A stretch of DNA of 64,000 nucleotides, taken from contig JAMXBB010000011.1 of the NCBI GenBank assembly GCA_024138015.1, positions 75,621,386 to 75,685,385 of the forward strand. Direction: 5' to 3'. Each line of letters starts with the position of its first letter. Within the stretch, counting starts at the first letter, position 1. A program made the position numbers and the translations under genes. Below the pieces are notes generated by a model. That model saw nothing but the letters and a program-made list of their open reading frames with translations. It did not search any database and was not told the origin of the DNA. This DNA comes from Lumnitzera littorea (taxonomy: Eukaryota; Streptophyta; Magnoliopsida; Myrtales; Combretaceae). Below, in pieces: positions 43,166 through 55,839 of the stretch.

Positions 43166-45519
43166 CACCCTAGCGCGTTTATCGGTTGGCTTAGGCTTGG
43201 AGACTCATGTTGAAAATAGCTTATCAATAACTTCCCATCTCTAAGACTAAGCATTTAGATTCTAAATCTTTGAAAAACATGATGTTGAACTCCTACATTG
43301 ATTATTTGCTCTATGATTTTTTTTATTATTTATTTTTATTATTTCATTTAAGGCAAAATGGTAAACATGATCTCAAAGATCTTTATATATATATATATAT
43401 ATATAAGATTTGAAGGATTAAACTCTCAATTTAAAAAATAAATGGCTAAACGTACATAAAAAAAACATGGAAAGTATTTGTAATTTATTCTATTTATTAT
43501 AAGAGTTATATTGATTAAAATAATAATAACACATGATGGTGATTCATAAAAGGAACAAAGTAAGTTGGTACTAAGAATTTTCATTTTGGCTTAGGTTTGG
43601 TACATGCTTGCATCTTCCAACCTTGAGTTATTTATTTTTCTCAAATTTTTTATGATGAAGTGTAGGATACCATGTCAAGGAGACAATAAATAGAGCATAT
43701 GTACAATTTTGAGTCTAGCAACTTTATTACAAAGAAGTGCACTTGAAATGTATGTAAGAGTTTGAATCAAATATATTGATTTAAAATAAGCTTGGTCATA
43801 ATGGATTATGCAAATGCCGAAAGTTTCAATTGGTATCCATTTTATGGTATTAGAGTGGTGCAAGTCAAGCTATTGAGAGAAAGGTGGCCTTGGTCCGAGT
43901 TTCCCTTAGGTTCGATGAGGTTAAAGCAAACGGCTGTTACTCTTAGCCAATAATTAAGCTGTTTTGGTGCTTCAACAATCATCTTGTCATGGCTTACATC
44001 ACATCTACACCATGATACTGTGCCTCTCGCACAATAAGTAGGTTTTTCTTCTACCCATCATAGAGGGACTTCCTATCACACTACCATGGCTGCCCTTGAA
44101 GCATGTAAATATGCTTTCACAATGTCACAACATTTCCTACTTTTGCACCTCCCAATTGTAATTGGTACCTTTACATTCTCTCTAAATCTATCTTCCCCTC
44201 CTCATTCAACCATCTCAGCTTACAAAGCTTTAGGCGCTTAGTAATGGGTAAGTTGAAATTTTCATCATCTTTCTTAGATACAGCATCAACACAATTTCCC
44301 CCAATCAATTTACTCGCCTTGTTTCCATGCAACGGGGAGTGTGGAATACGTTTAATTGGTTGGGTGTCCTCTTCTCAATCAACGTGCCTCACATAGGAAT
44401 AAATAAACCTCCCTACTAAGTCAATGGGTGAGTGGACTTTTTCTTTGTTTTTCTCCAAAATATTTCCAAATTTCATAATCCGTTGATTGGTGCACTTGGA
44501 CTAATATGTCTAAACCCCAAACATTTAAAAAGCTTCGTTCTCATACTCGTTTAGAAGCTTCCGTTGACACTTTCCCTGTATAAAAAATTTTGACCGCTTA
44601 CTAAAAGATCCACATTTGATGTGCTTTTAGGTTTTCAAAATCATGTGGTTTATAAGTTGATTTTTGGAGGAATAAATTGTGTCGTTAAAGAAAAGAATGG
44701 CGTTGAGAGATATTTTGTATCGTGCAATAAAAATCTCAATCAAAGTGATCTAATTTTGTGTTTTGATCCAATATTGGAAAGAATTTAGATGTCTAAGGGT
44801 GCTGTGGGTGCTTCAGGCACGTTAAGGCTGGTAAAATGCAGAAAGTTATCCAAGAGTATGACTTTTTATGCTGGTGAGAAACGTGAATCCTTAGCAAAAA
44901 ATGATAACCACGCTTCATTGAACATTCAAAATGACAAGATGAAATAAAAATCAATGAACAAGTTCATGTGATAAGAGTATTAAAAAAAAAGAAAAAGAAA
45001 GAAAAAGCACACTGTGTGATTAAAAAAGCAATCTTATTGTTAAATAGAAAATAGTGCATTAGAAACCTATATATATTTAGATAAATAGACACACTAACAA
45101 TAACTCCAAATCACGAAATTGTAAAGTCTTGTTTCGATGTATTCAACCAGTCTCGATGCCTCGCCACTTGATGATGAGTTGACAACATATAAACATAGCT
45201 ATAAAATTTTATATGGATTTGCACTTTCTCCTATGTCTATAGTTCTTTTACGTTTTTAGCAGTGAAAGCTCCATATAATACAATTTGTTTCTTTTTTTCT
45301 TTTTTCTTTTTAATAGAGAATTATATTTTACTTGTTGCTAATGTTATTTTCTTCTTTTAGCTTTGTTCACTCTCCATTTGAGTGCTCTCAAGACCCATTC
45401 CTTCGTTGACGTGTCTCTTAATTCTTAGTCATATAACTTGGTGATACAAAATAAATATTTCCTCAACTCTTACTCAAGCTAAGTGAATTATAATAAATCT
45501 TATTTGTAATCACAATGAT
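43166..45519. other. Intergenic, no gene recognised
   Basis: It holds a (TA)n run at about 43385..43405 and a TGGTATTAGAGT word at 43845..43856 that resembles an LTR primer-binding site. I saw no retrotransposon domain or host gene in the rest. The minus-strand frame at 43675..43863 has no motif. Confidence 0.5.
43845..43856 (+). other. Possible LTR primer-binding site (tRNA-Met type)
   Basis: TGGTATTAGAGT against the canonical TGGTATCAGAGC, two mismatches, in an ATTTTA context common after copia LTR ends. No LTR pair or gag was recognised around it. Confidence 0.25.
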
Positions 45520-46100
45520 AGCGTCAAGCACGTGGACTTTAACCAATGAATATATCTGTGAGCTGGCACTCTCAAAGTAGAGGCTTTTGACTTTGTAGGA
45601 TCATATACAGGAGAATTGCTATCTCTAATAGCCTCTTTCATCAAACCCTGTAAGCCAAACAACAGGTAGCTCCTGAAATCCATTAGTTTTAGTGTATTGC
45701 TCATATAGGCCAATCAACACTAAAAATCAAGTCATGTTCATTCTACAGACCTTCCTATTTTCTCAAAACTCTAACTCATTCTCCACTCCCAAAGTAATAT
45801 TATTCTTCTTTAGCTTAAAAGTACTAAAGAACTCCAAACTAAGTTCCCTATACATGCTCTCTGATCTCAAGCAATTCATTCCAACCATCAAAATCAATTA
45901 ACTCTCTTACCTAAACCTTTAAACCAACCTGCTAAAGTACTCTCCACTCAATATAACATGAGTCTGCAAACTTCTTCCAAAGCTTAGCAAATCATTCTAG
46001 TTCCTCTTCAAATTCAAACGAAAGCATTGGATGGTCTAGCTATGGCAATTTAAGCTCTGGATGTGCCTCTCTTTGTCTCCTTCCTTTTGGCATATTTCCT
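45520..46100 (-). pseudogene. Athila-type ORF1 remnant
   Basis: Minus-strand frames, read with shifts, give an order of blocks I associate with the ORF1 protein of Athila-like retroelements: LSFEFEEELE, FDGWNELLEIREHVYRELS then LEFFSTFKL (about 45890..45805), LIGLYEQYTKTN followed by FQELPVVW (about 45725..45655), and SPVYDPTKSKASTLRVPAHR then YIHWLK (about 45610..45540). The last two correspond to the family's '-LYxxxxxxTDEFQxLPVAW' and 'YxPxxSKASxLxxPxxRYIHxL' patterns. Stops and frameshifts show it is dead. The function of this ORF1 in living elements is not well known to me. Confidence 0.55.
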
Positions 46101-46700
46101 AAAATTTATAAAAAACACAAGCTTATATCTCATAGAAATTTCCTCCACAATTAAAATGCACCTCTTTGCAGTAAACTTAACAAGTGTGAAGAATCAAAAT
46201 AAAACTTCAAGCATAACATCTTCTGAAGCATAATTAAAACTTACCAATTTAAGCATAAAATGAAAATGGATATTAATTAGTTTCTACTTCCATAATCTGA
46301 GTGTCAAAACAGCATGAATTCAAGTTAAGTTCAACTACTAAATAGCAAATTACACTATTTTGACTAATTTAGCAAATCAACAACCTAATTCACGTCACAT
46401 TGCAAAAAGACACGACTTTTACATGAATAAGCACTCCAAAGAGTGCAAAAAATCATGAGAAATTTAAGACTATGAAAAACCCATAAAAAAATTACCATTC
46501 TTAAGTTCATGAATCACAAAGCCATGTTTGGGAAGATGAGTAACTACTTATGTTTATGGACACAAGTAGCACGTCAAATAAAAAATCACACATCAATAGA
46601 ATACCAAGATTTGATCTACATTGTAATTGCAAACCCAAACTGTGAATAAAAAGAGGGCAAATAAACAAGTAAAACACACATGCATGTAGACACAAATGGC
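46101..46700. other. Non-coding, possibly Athila 5' internal region
   Basis: Upstream (on the minus strand) of the ORF1 remnant. No domain recognised; the two short minus-strand frames near 46507..46808 look like chance. Confidence 0.35.
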
Positions 46701-47160
46701 AGTAGAGAGAGAAAGGAAGATGATGTAACCGATTGTTGATGATTCAACGTAAAAAGAAAATGGGGATGTGAATTGTTTGGAGGCACAACGTGTTGGAGAT
46801 AATGTCATTCGAATGCGAGTGTGAGTCTTTTTAAAAAAACGAACAAGAGGAAGCGAAACAGAGAAGTCAATGGTTTTAATCTAAATCGGATACACATGTA
46901 TATCATGATATACGGTCGTGTCTTGTCATACATGGCGTTTTGGAGCCATGCCTCCAAAGTAGATCTCTCGTTTGTTGGGTTCAACGAAAAAGTAAGTGAG
47001 GAAGGGGAGAAAGACAGACTGAAAAAGACGCTAGAGGGTTTTAAATTGAGGAGAGTACACAGGCAAGACACAACTAAATAAAAGCTACAAATAGTCGTGT
47101 GTTGTATGGATGAAGATACACACTCGTGTCGTTCTTCTTCCATTCCAATTAAAATTCTTT
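46700..47160 (-). mobile_element. Possible Athila-like LTR/leader with palindromes
   Basis: The stretch contains CATGGC...GCCATG inverted pairs (46932..46951), a perfect 16-bp palindrome GTATATCATGATATAC (46898..46913) and ACACGAGTGT-type words, as often seen in Athila-like LTRs. Long frames occur on both strands (for example 46805..47143 minus and 46821..47081 plus), but neither has a recognisable domain. Confidence 0.3.
46898..46913. repeat. 16-bp perfect palindrome
   Basis: GTATATCATGATATAC reads the same on both strands. Confidence 0.9.
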
Positions 47161-48531
47161 TCTCCCTTTTTTTTTTTTAAACTTACTTAGTATGACCTTA
47201 ACATGTTCATGCCTAGGGTCATGTAGCTTTCTAGCTAATTATTAATGTTGTTGGTTTCAAGTAAACAATCAAGAAAAAAGGGGTTGGAGGGTGGGAGGTG
47301 AGGATTGAATTGATTACTTATTGAAATTTAAATCTTATTCAATTCTTACTTCTTGATGTTGAAGATTAGTTACATAATACTTTTGATAATATTAATTAAG
47401 CTTAAGCATTCATTTAATTGTACAAACAATAAATAAATTGAAGATAAATAATGAGCATAAAGATTAGAAAATTAGGTATGGATATATAATGATTTTGCTT
47501 TGTGCATCAATCTACTCTTCTAACCTGTAACCAGGAATATAATACTCTATACCACAGTTCTACCATTTGCAAGACACTTTTATAATGAGGTCAATAATTT
47601 CGTTAACTTTGCATTGCCTCCTCACTTCCTCTCCATTGATATACATATGAGGCCTTGGAATTTTAGTAATTAGGATCCGAATACCTAATTTAGGACGGTC
47701 ACCACAAGAAGTCCGATTAAGCTAGGAAATTGCAATGAGACTATAGGATTTAATTGAAGTGTCCTATAAGTTTAGATCTTGAAAATGGAACAATGAAATA
47801 ATAATATAATTTAAAAGTTAAATTATAGCTATATTATTCACGACAAGAACCTAATGCATGAGCACTTAGTAAAGTTTTTGAGTGACATCTTATCCAACAA
47901 GAAAATCATACTTAAAGATAATATATGCATACTAATATTAAACTTCAATGTTGACATTGGTACGTATTGTTTTTAGGTCAAATTTGTTATTTTGACAGTG
48001 ATTTAAATGCTAGACTTTACTAACCAAACTTGTTTATAATGATATTTTCATGTACTAGCTTAAGATGATAATGGCTATATAAATTATGCATATATATAAG
48101 AGTATAAATTACTATAAGGATTGTGATTATAGCCTTAGTAGTACTTTCCTCAAACAAAAACTCGAATGATTTTAAGAGTATTTGTTGGTTACATTACCTT
48201 TAGTTCATATTTGTTTCCGAACTTCTAAGCTTAAAATGCAATGTATAACAATCAATAATAAACAAGTTTGATTATTATAAAATTTTGACTAAATAAGCTA
48301 TAAAGAAGTATGCAAGATTGACATCTATAATGGCTTAAAGTGGTGCTGATAATATGTAATTGAATTGAATTGGATATTGTCAATAAAAATAGATGATTTT
48401 TTGAAATAAATAAATGAGTTTCTTACATTGAAATCACTACATATTCATCTATGTGTACATCTTGAGGTTTTGTTAAATTAAAATATAGGATATGTTTCTT
48501 ATAAAATTTTCGATGGTAAGAACTTGAATTG
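47161..48531. other. AT-rich intergenic, nothing recognised
   Basis: I saw no gene, RNA gene or element end. Confidence 0.55.
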
Positions 48532-51177
48532 TGTTAGTGATTGTTAGTTCGAATGAGTTTAGATGGAAATTGTTACAGGACATAAGTTATTCAATTAAGC
48601 TTGAATTTTTCAACAAAACTAAAAACATTAGTAGATGTGGCCCCATGAATATAGATTTAACAAAATAAAATAATAAATAATCATATAGCAAATTTGTTAG
48701 ATATAAATATAATATTCACTATTTATTGAAAATATATGAAATGAGCTCCAATAATTAGTGAAATATTAGAAATAAATTATATGGATGCTAAAAGTATATG
48801 TATAAAAAATATAAAATGATATGAAATACTATTTAGTAGTGTGTGTTATTACTAAATGTATTCTATGTGTATAAATACACGTACTCATAGACCAACAAAA
48901 CTCCAAATTATGAATGTAATTTGATTATACTAATAAATGAATATTAAACATGTTGAAACATAGTAGAAGACTGGGACTTCACGCGTGACAATTTGTAAAG
49001 CATAATAAGTACGAGTAGATGTAGTTCATTATTAGGAGGACACATCGCTAAATCATGATACGATAATGAGATTAGGAAGAGAGACTTATAAGCCACTCCT
49101 CCACCGCTATAAAGCCTCCATAAATTCTATTAGGCTCATCAGATTTTCACTTTATAGTAGACAAACTCTAAGAAATGATAGAGGGATTATTAGAACTTCA
49201 GTAAAACTTAGCAGGATTAAAGCAACACTGGTGCGAAAAAGTGTGGATTCCCTCATCAACAACAATCTGATATTTGGTCACCCTCATAAATTGATGGGAT
49301 ACTGGTCGAGAAGAGCTTTCGATACACTGACATCGTCAGACCATGGCTAGAAACACCTATCCTAGTAAGTGCTATTCTCCATCCAATTTTTGATAAATTA
49401 AAAGAGATATTAAATTTAACTAGGAAATTATATAGAATATATTCTATTTTGATGATATGGAAATAATATAATAATGTTTGTTATATGGTCTTATAGGTAA
49501 GATGGAATCAAAGATATCATTTAGAAGTTTTTTAAAATAGAACACATAGTATGTATCGTCGAGTTCATATGAATTCCACGATACTGATCTTATTACAACT
49601 AGATTACTTTAGGTAATAAAACAGATATTTTCTATAATATTATAAAAAATATCATCTTATGATGATCTTTCTGTAATTAAAATGTAATTTGATTAATAAA
49701 AAGTATATTTTGATACAATTGAAACGATAAAATATAGGTAGCAATAAAATTATGTATATTAAATTATATTAAGTAAATTGCTATAATCTACATGATAAAA
49801 TAAAATACTTAAAATATATGTGTATCTATAGATAATGTGTATGTATATAAATATATATATACGTAACTTTACTGAATAGCTATATAAATAATATCTTAAC
49901 CAAATACTATATAAAACCATGGTGTTTTTGTAAATCTTACGAAAACTGAATATAAGTTTCAATTTATATAGGACTTTTAAGTGAGTAAAGCCTTAACGTC
50001 CCAAATTTATTAAAATGAGTTTTAGTATAAGTAAGTGGGATCAATACTTTACAACATTTTGAGATATTATTTTAGAATATCTGAAGACTATAATATGTAC
50101 TTGCTTGTGCTTATAGATAGCTGTTTGTACATGTGCAATGCTTGTAGATAGTTGTTTGTATATGTACAATGCTTGTGTTTGAGATTTGATTTGTTGTTAT
50201 GAGAGCTAAATTTCATGTTATGGTTGTTTTGTGAACATTATTATGCTCGAATTGTTTGAGCTTGGTTAATCACCCTAAAAATGAATTAACGTAGACTTAG
50301 TTTAACATCTAACTTAATATGCATTGCAACCCACTAAGGATAATGGCTAGGATTCTTAGGCTAAACACAAATCCCATTCAATGAGGATAGTTGAAATGGT
50401 CATTTCCTCACCTTTAGCCGAACTAAGTAATAGGAGAGGACGTTAGGAGCCATAGTTCGAAGGTAATCACGAAAAGAGGGTGTTTTCCATTACACAAGTC
50501 TTAATTTGGTTTTGATTCGTGAGTGCGTAATATTAAGCTCCTTAACCTGGATTAGAGTGGGCACAATTTCCCTAATTTCATGACAGACTAGATAACATCA
50601 TGCGATGGTATTTACTTGTATATATGTTGCATCTAATTAACTTGGTTGAAAATCCTGCTTATAATGTACTGAATACATACTTTTGTCTCCGCCCTACTTA
50701 CTGAGCAAATTATCTTTCATTCTTTTATAGTTTGTTTTGTAGGTTCCAAATAGATTATAAGTATCTACCCAAAACCAAAGCATTAGCAAACTAGGATGTC
50801 GAGTAAGGCATAACAAGAAATGGCTAATTATTATTCTTAGTATTGACTGTTTTAACTTTTAAGGAAAACTACATAAGACTCCTTAAGGGGTTTAGTAGTT
50901 TTCAGTATTCTAGTTTGTATATAAAATAATAGGTACTTGTGGGATTTGCTACCACTCTTTTGCAAAGTCAAATCACAAGTTTATTTTTAATAAATTATTT
51001 CAAAAGATTATTCTATAGGTTTATAATAAACAAGTATTGAATTGGATACTTCAAAGTGGTACGGTCGAGTACGTTTGGTGTGAATTAGGTCTAAGGTAAC
51101 AGCTATAAGATCAATTTCTATTTTAGAATAGCTTACATGGTAGAATTATTATGATTTCACCTTTTTGAGATGTGATA
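48532..51177 (+). mobile_element. LTR family A copy, internally deleted
   Basis: Its beginning (about 48577..48890) aligns with 51275..51540 of the next copy, for example ACATTAGTAGATGTGGCCCCATGAAT for AATATTAGTAAAAGTGATCCCATGAAT. Its end (about 50000..51177) carries the palindrome at 50413, GTTCGAAGGTAATC near 50456, and the terminal AGATGTGATA. The middle (about 49000..50000) is diverged or replaced; the 94-residue frame at 49066..49350 there has no motif. The start is approximate. Confidence 0.65.
50413..50427. repeat. Conserved LTR palindrome (copy 5)
   Basis: TTTAGCCGAACTAAG, with one arm base changed, at the expected position. Confidence 0.6.
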
Positions 51178-51698
51178 ATACAAATTTACAAAATCTCCCT
51201 CGTAAACTCTCTTACATAGTCAATGTAAGCCTTGCAATCAGGTGTTCAAAGTTTGATCCGTAAAGTTTAGTGCAATCGAGTAAGTTATCCGATCAAACCC
51301 AAATTATATAACAGAGTTAAGAATATTAGTAAAAGTGATCCCATGAATTTGGATTTAGAAAAATAAAAAATAAAATAATTAGCTATTATAATATTGAATT
51401 ATATATATATATATTACTCGTTATTTATCGAGAACGTTTAAAGTGAGTTTTGATGGTTAATGAATTGATAAAGATAAATTATATCCACATTAAAAATCAT
51501 AAAATAACTTAAATAATATTTAAGAGTATTTATTTGTAGCATATATAGAAAAGTGAAGAGAATTCCAAAAATGAGGCGTAGCATGCTAGAAATTAAAGAA
51601 AAAATAACAACCAATTAAATTAAGACAATTAGAAAGTGAAAAAGAAGAGGATAAAGGACAAATGTCAAAGAAAAATTAAAGACAAAACTTAACCCCTA

Positions 51699-51708
51699 CT
51701 ATAAATAC
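51699..51708 (+). promoter_or_regulatory. LTR-A TATA box
   Basis: CTATAAATAC, about 475 bases into the LTR, the same core as in the other copies. Confidence 0.6.
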
Positions 51709-53457
51709 ATAACAACCTCTTCAAACCCAATTTCGGTCAATTAGAAACTAAAAAAAAAAAAAATTGAGAGAGCTTAAGAAGAGAGGAGAGAGGATTTTCA
51801 CAAAAAATTACAAAAATAGTGTGCAAAAGGAGTGTATAAGGAGAACCTTCACCCGACGACTACCTTGAGAGGGACAGCCACCACCACCTAATAACAAATC
51901 CATCACCTGGTGGTGCTAACAATGGTGGAGCTATCGCCGGTGTACATATTCCTTATATAATATATTTAATTTAAATAAAAATATTTTTTGATAAACTACA
52001 CGTTTAATATTTATTGAAATTATTTTTGTTGAATCTGTCATGTTTTTTGTATGAAAAAAATAATAGATTTTTAATTAAATTCTTTAATGAATCTGATTTA
52101 TAATAATTTTTTAAGCTTATTTATGGTTTTGAGAATATTAAGTTTGAATCTTATAATTTTATTTGGTTATTTACTTAATTTAAGATAATTCTTGGCAAAA
52201 TCAAACCTAAAATTTATATTTCGAAAAAATAATATATATTAAACTATCTTAGTACTTCTTATGATCGTAATATAACAACCATAATTTACTAAGTATAATA
52301 TATTTTTCATAGTTTTAATGGAGCTTGGATACTAAGTATTATATATTTACCTAACATTTATGCTTAATGTGCAATAAATATGTAAGTAAAGAGGTATATT
52401 TAAGTTAAATTGTTTATTTAGGGTTTATTAGGTATAAATTTTAATTTAGGATAAATTAGAAATTTTAATATATTTTTGGATGATGAAGAATGATATATAT
52501 AATGTTAGAAGTGTTAGATAAGTAATATAAGTGTATAATATGTAATAATACATAATATGTGTATACAGGAATTTAATAGGTAGAAAATATTAGATAAAAT
52601 TTATGGTATTATAATATTAGGAATATGATATAAATCTGATTTGGAAAGTAAATTTACAAAATTATATGAAAATATAGGTTATTCTCACATCGACAGCTAA
52701 TTCGATAATTAAATTAGCAATGTAGTGTACCATACAAATCAAAATATTAGTTAGGGGTTAAATACGAGATTTAGGATACTCAAGTATAATGTGTTTAATG
52801 TCACATAATGATTTGGAATTAGTGCTTAGGGTTTACGTATAAAACCCGTAATCAAAAATTGAATTAGAAATTTTAGAAATTGATTTGGAAACTGAATCGA
52901 AACTTAGCCTAAATTAAGAGTAGCTATAAGAGACTTAAAAGCCTAAATAATTAGGTATAAAACCCTAAACTGAAGATAACAATAAGAATTTTAGAATAAA
53001 ACTTATCTATGGTAGTTATATGGAAATTAAAACAATATTTATATTATAGGAATTATCGATGATAGCCAATACGAGTTACACCTTAAGTAAACAAGTGGGA
53101 AATATAAATAAGTTGTGATTATTATGTTACTGTGTTTTAGAGTACTATTTTATAGTACTCAGAGACTTAAGATTATATTTAGTTGTGTTTATTAGATAGT
53201 TGACTATGTACATGCGTATGTGTGCATGTTTCTGAATTTGATTGTATGATTCTAGTTTATTATTCCAACTTATATTTATGTGATTTGTTTGAATTTATTA
53301 AACACCTTAAACTGGATCTAACTAAGTATATGACCTGTAAGTTTAAAACAGACTTGCATAGCAACCCATTAAGAGAGACATTTAGGATTCTTCAACTAAA
53401 TACTGACCCCTTTTGAAAGGAATAGTGCTAGATAGCATAATGAGTCCCTTTTTCATC

Positions 53458-53472
53458 CTTAGTTAAACTAAG
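53458..53472. repeat. Conserved LTR palindrome (copy 6)
   Basis: CTTAGTTAAACTAAG, with perfect 7-bp arms around one central base. Confidence 0.75.
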
Positions 53473-54181
53473 TGACAAGAGAGAAGGTTGCAACAAGAGT
53501 GAAGTCAATAGTTCAAAGGCAATCGTGGGAAAAGCGGTGTCTCTATTGCACAAGCCTAAGTTTGATTGTAAGCTATTGCATAAACATGGAAACTCCTCAA
53601 CCTGAATTAAAGAAAGTGTAATTTCTCTAATCTTATGATGAATTGAATAACATCGTGCGATGGTATTTGCTTATACTTGCATTGCATCTAACTAATTTGG
53701 TTGATAACACTATTGTGTTTTATATATAGTTTTAAGTCTCCGTCCCAACTTACTGAGTGGTTAGTTGCTTACATTCCTATAGATGTTGATGTAGGTGCTA
53801 GCTAAGAAGCAGACATATAACTATCCTAAAGGTAGCAACTAGTAAATCTTGGAAAGTAAGGATATAAAACTAAGGATCGGTCAAACTCTCAAAGTTTGGT
53901 CTTAACTTTAAGTCTTTTAATATCAATTTATGTATTATTTAAATAGATTATGATTAAGTTATTAAATCTTGTAAACATATTCAAGTTATTTTAATATAAA
54001 TATTTATTTTTTTAATAATTTCATAGTTAAATTACATGTTTAATTTATGAATTGTTTACTTCAAAGCAGGTTAATCGTGGACACTTTGTGAACAGGTCTA
54101 AGATAATGGTTGTAATGTTAGCTTTTATCCTATAATTTATACAGCAGGACTATTACGACTCTACTGCTTCATAGTGTGACA

Positions 54182-54953
54182 GTTTTCTTAATTTTGAAAG
54201 AGATTAATTACTTTTTTTGAGGATTATAATAGATTTCCTCATACTTTTCCTCTTCAATGCTCAGTAGACAATAGATCGTATTCTTTAGCTCTAGTTTCTC
54301 ACAAACTTTTCTTAGTCTCTCTTATCACAAAACATGTAATAGCTCAATTCTCAAAGCATTCAGAAAACTTGTGTTGTATGTATACTCTTTCTTTTCTTCT
54401 CTTCTATATTTCTCTATTGTTTGCTTGTTCTTTTAAGATTATCTCTCCATGTTGTTCTTTTTCTTACTTTAAATAGTTGTGGCTTTAATGTTCAATTCTT
54501 CTATCTTTATTGTTGAGTAGCTATTATACTTTGTGATGTTTGTCTTATTATCTTCACGAATTTACTTGTTTGTCATTTGCAAAAGTGATTCTTTCCTTTA
54601 TTATCATCGTTATTCATAGAAAGTTCTTTTTCTTCAAATACTTCATTCTTGAACATTTCTTGTATTTATGATAAAGTATCTCTTGACTTGATCAGATATA
54701 TTATCCAAATATATTTCCATGGTGCTAGGTCTTGACCTATAAATATATTCATTTCCATTTCTGATATTTCTCTTATGCTTTTATTTTGTCATCTTGTTTT
54801 TTACTTGTTCTGAGCTTTTGATAGTCTTTTTTCTTTTTTGCTTCAATTCTGATGCATCTCCAAGGTCATACACACTAAAAAACACCATAATGAACGAGAG
54901 TGAAAAGAAGAACAAAAGGAGTTAGCAAAATCCGAGCAGTTACCAATCGGATA
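54182..54953. other. Spacer, nothing recognised
   Basis: T-rich + strand between LTR-A and the Ty3 element. No gene recognised. Two minus-strand frames at 54843..55177 mostly lie in the adjoining LTR and are not genes. Confidence 0.5.
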
Positions 54954-55820
54954 TGACACATAATACGGATTCGTAGGTGAACATACGAACCCAATATCAC
55001 GCTTAACCAAAGGGATGGGTCTAAGCCACAAGATAGCTTGAAAAGTAAAAGATAGTCGAGGATAAGCAAGGGTTCTCGTGCACCGACGAAGGATATGATG
55101 CATAAGTATGGCCAGAGGTCACTCACCATTACTTCACGATCGAATGGGCTAGATAAGAGTAGCTCAAGAGTAAACAAGAGGACACTTAGCTCAAAAGAGG
55201 GTAAAAAATTTAGTGTATTCTTGTAGCTGTTACATTACGTAATTATTTATAATACTCTATTAGGGTAAGTTTTACATTACAAATAATTACAAAAAAATGA
55301 ATTCCTATTTGCTAAATAAAAGGAAAATACTTTACAGGGAGACATGAAATTGTACGCAACGAATGTCACTTGTCAGAAAGGATAGTACTATTGTTAGTAA
55401 GGACAACGCATATGCGTTTTTACTGTGATTTTGACAATGTTTTAATCTGAGCAGGGGTAGGCCCCTATTCAGGTTTGTTCGGCGTCAGAAAGGGCTAGAT
55501 TGGGGTTGGCTTAGGGATGGCTCATAATGAGGTCGGCCTTGGATGGTCAACTCCTAATAATTGTTAACTTGGCCTCGGTACCGCAAAGATTGATATATTC
55601 AAATTTGGCACTTAGACTAGTGTACAACAGAGGGTTCGATTTGATACGACAGCTAGTTACCTCAGTAATGCCTTGGATAGCATGGAGAACAAAATAGCTC
55701 AATAGATCGAATTGGGGCAAGCACTGTTCCTGGGCGCTTAACTCACCTCGGACAGCTCAGTAAACCACCTGCGAGAGCCCTCGAGCTCAAGAGTGCATAA
55801 TCGGTCCTTGATCCCTATCA
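54954..55820 (-). repeat. Ty3 element 3' LTR (867 bp)
   Basis: On the minus strand it starts TGATAGGGATCAAGGACCG next to the PPT and ends ATTATGTGTCA. It aligns along its length with 60550..61418. In a hand-aligned stretch of about 170 bp (55165..55345 here) I count 19 differences, 17 of them transitions. Confidence 0.9.
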
Positions 55821-55829
55821 TCCCCTCCG
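55821..55829 (-). other. Ty3 element polypurine tract
   Basis: The minus strand reads CGGAGGGGA immediately before the 3' LTR start TGATAGGG. Confidence 0.75.
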
Positions 55830-55839
55830 AGTTGTTTAA

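Larger units (their letters stand above)
51224..54181 (+). mobile_element. LTR family A copy, 2,958 bp
   Basis: It begins TGTAAGCCTTGCAATCAGG and ends CATAGTGTGACA. Order of landmarks: TATA box 51699, GGTGG/CCACC island about 51860..51945, palindrome 53458, GTTCAAAGGCAATCG near 53512. No coding region follows. The flanking 5-mers (GTCAA, GTTTT) do not match, so it may be one end of a deleted element rather than a clean solo LTR. The frame at 53222..53416 is a chance reading of LTR sequence. Confidence 0.8.

Noticed and set aside
36702..43179. 9-bp target-site duplication of the MULE (ACCTAGAGG vs ACCCTAGCG)
   Set aside because: Similar but offset by one base and dependent on where the TIR is taken to end; not firm enough to claim.
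46805..47143. 112-codon minus-strand and 86-codon plus-strand frames
   Set aside because: Mutually overlapping on opposite strands with no known motif, in palindromic LTR-like sequence.
49066..49350. 94-codon basic protein
   Set aside because: Inside a decayed LTR-A copy; no domain, and no counterpart in the sister copies.
53505..53525. tRNA gene suggested by the GGTTCGAAGG-type motif in LTR-A
   Set aside because: It matches only part of a B box, with no cloverleaf or A box at proper distance in any copy; kept only as part of the conserved module.
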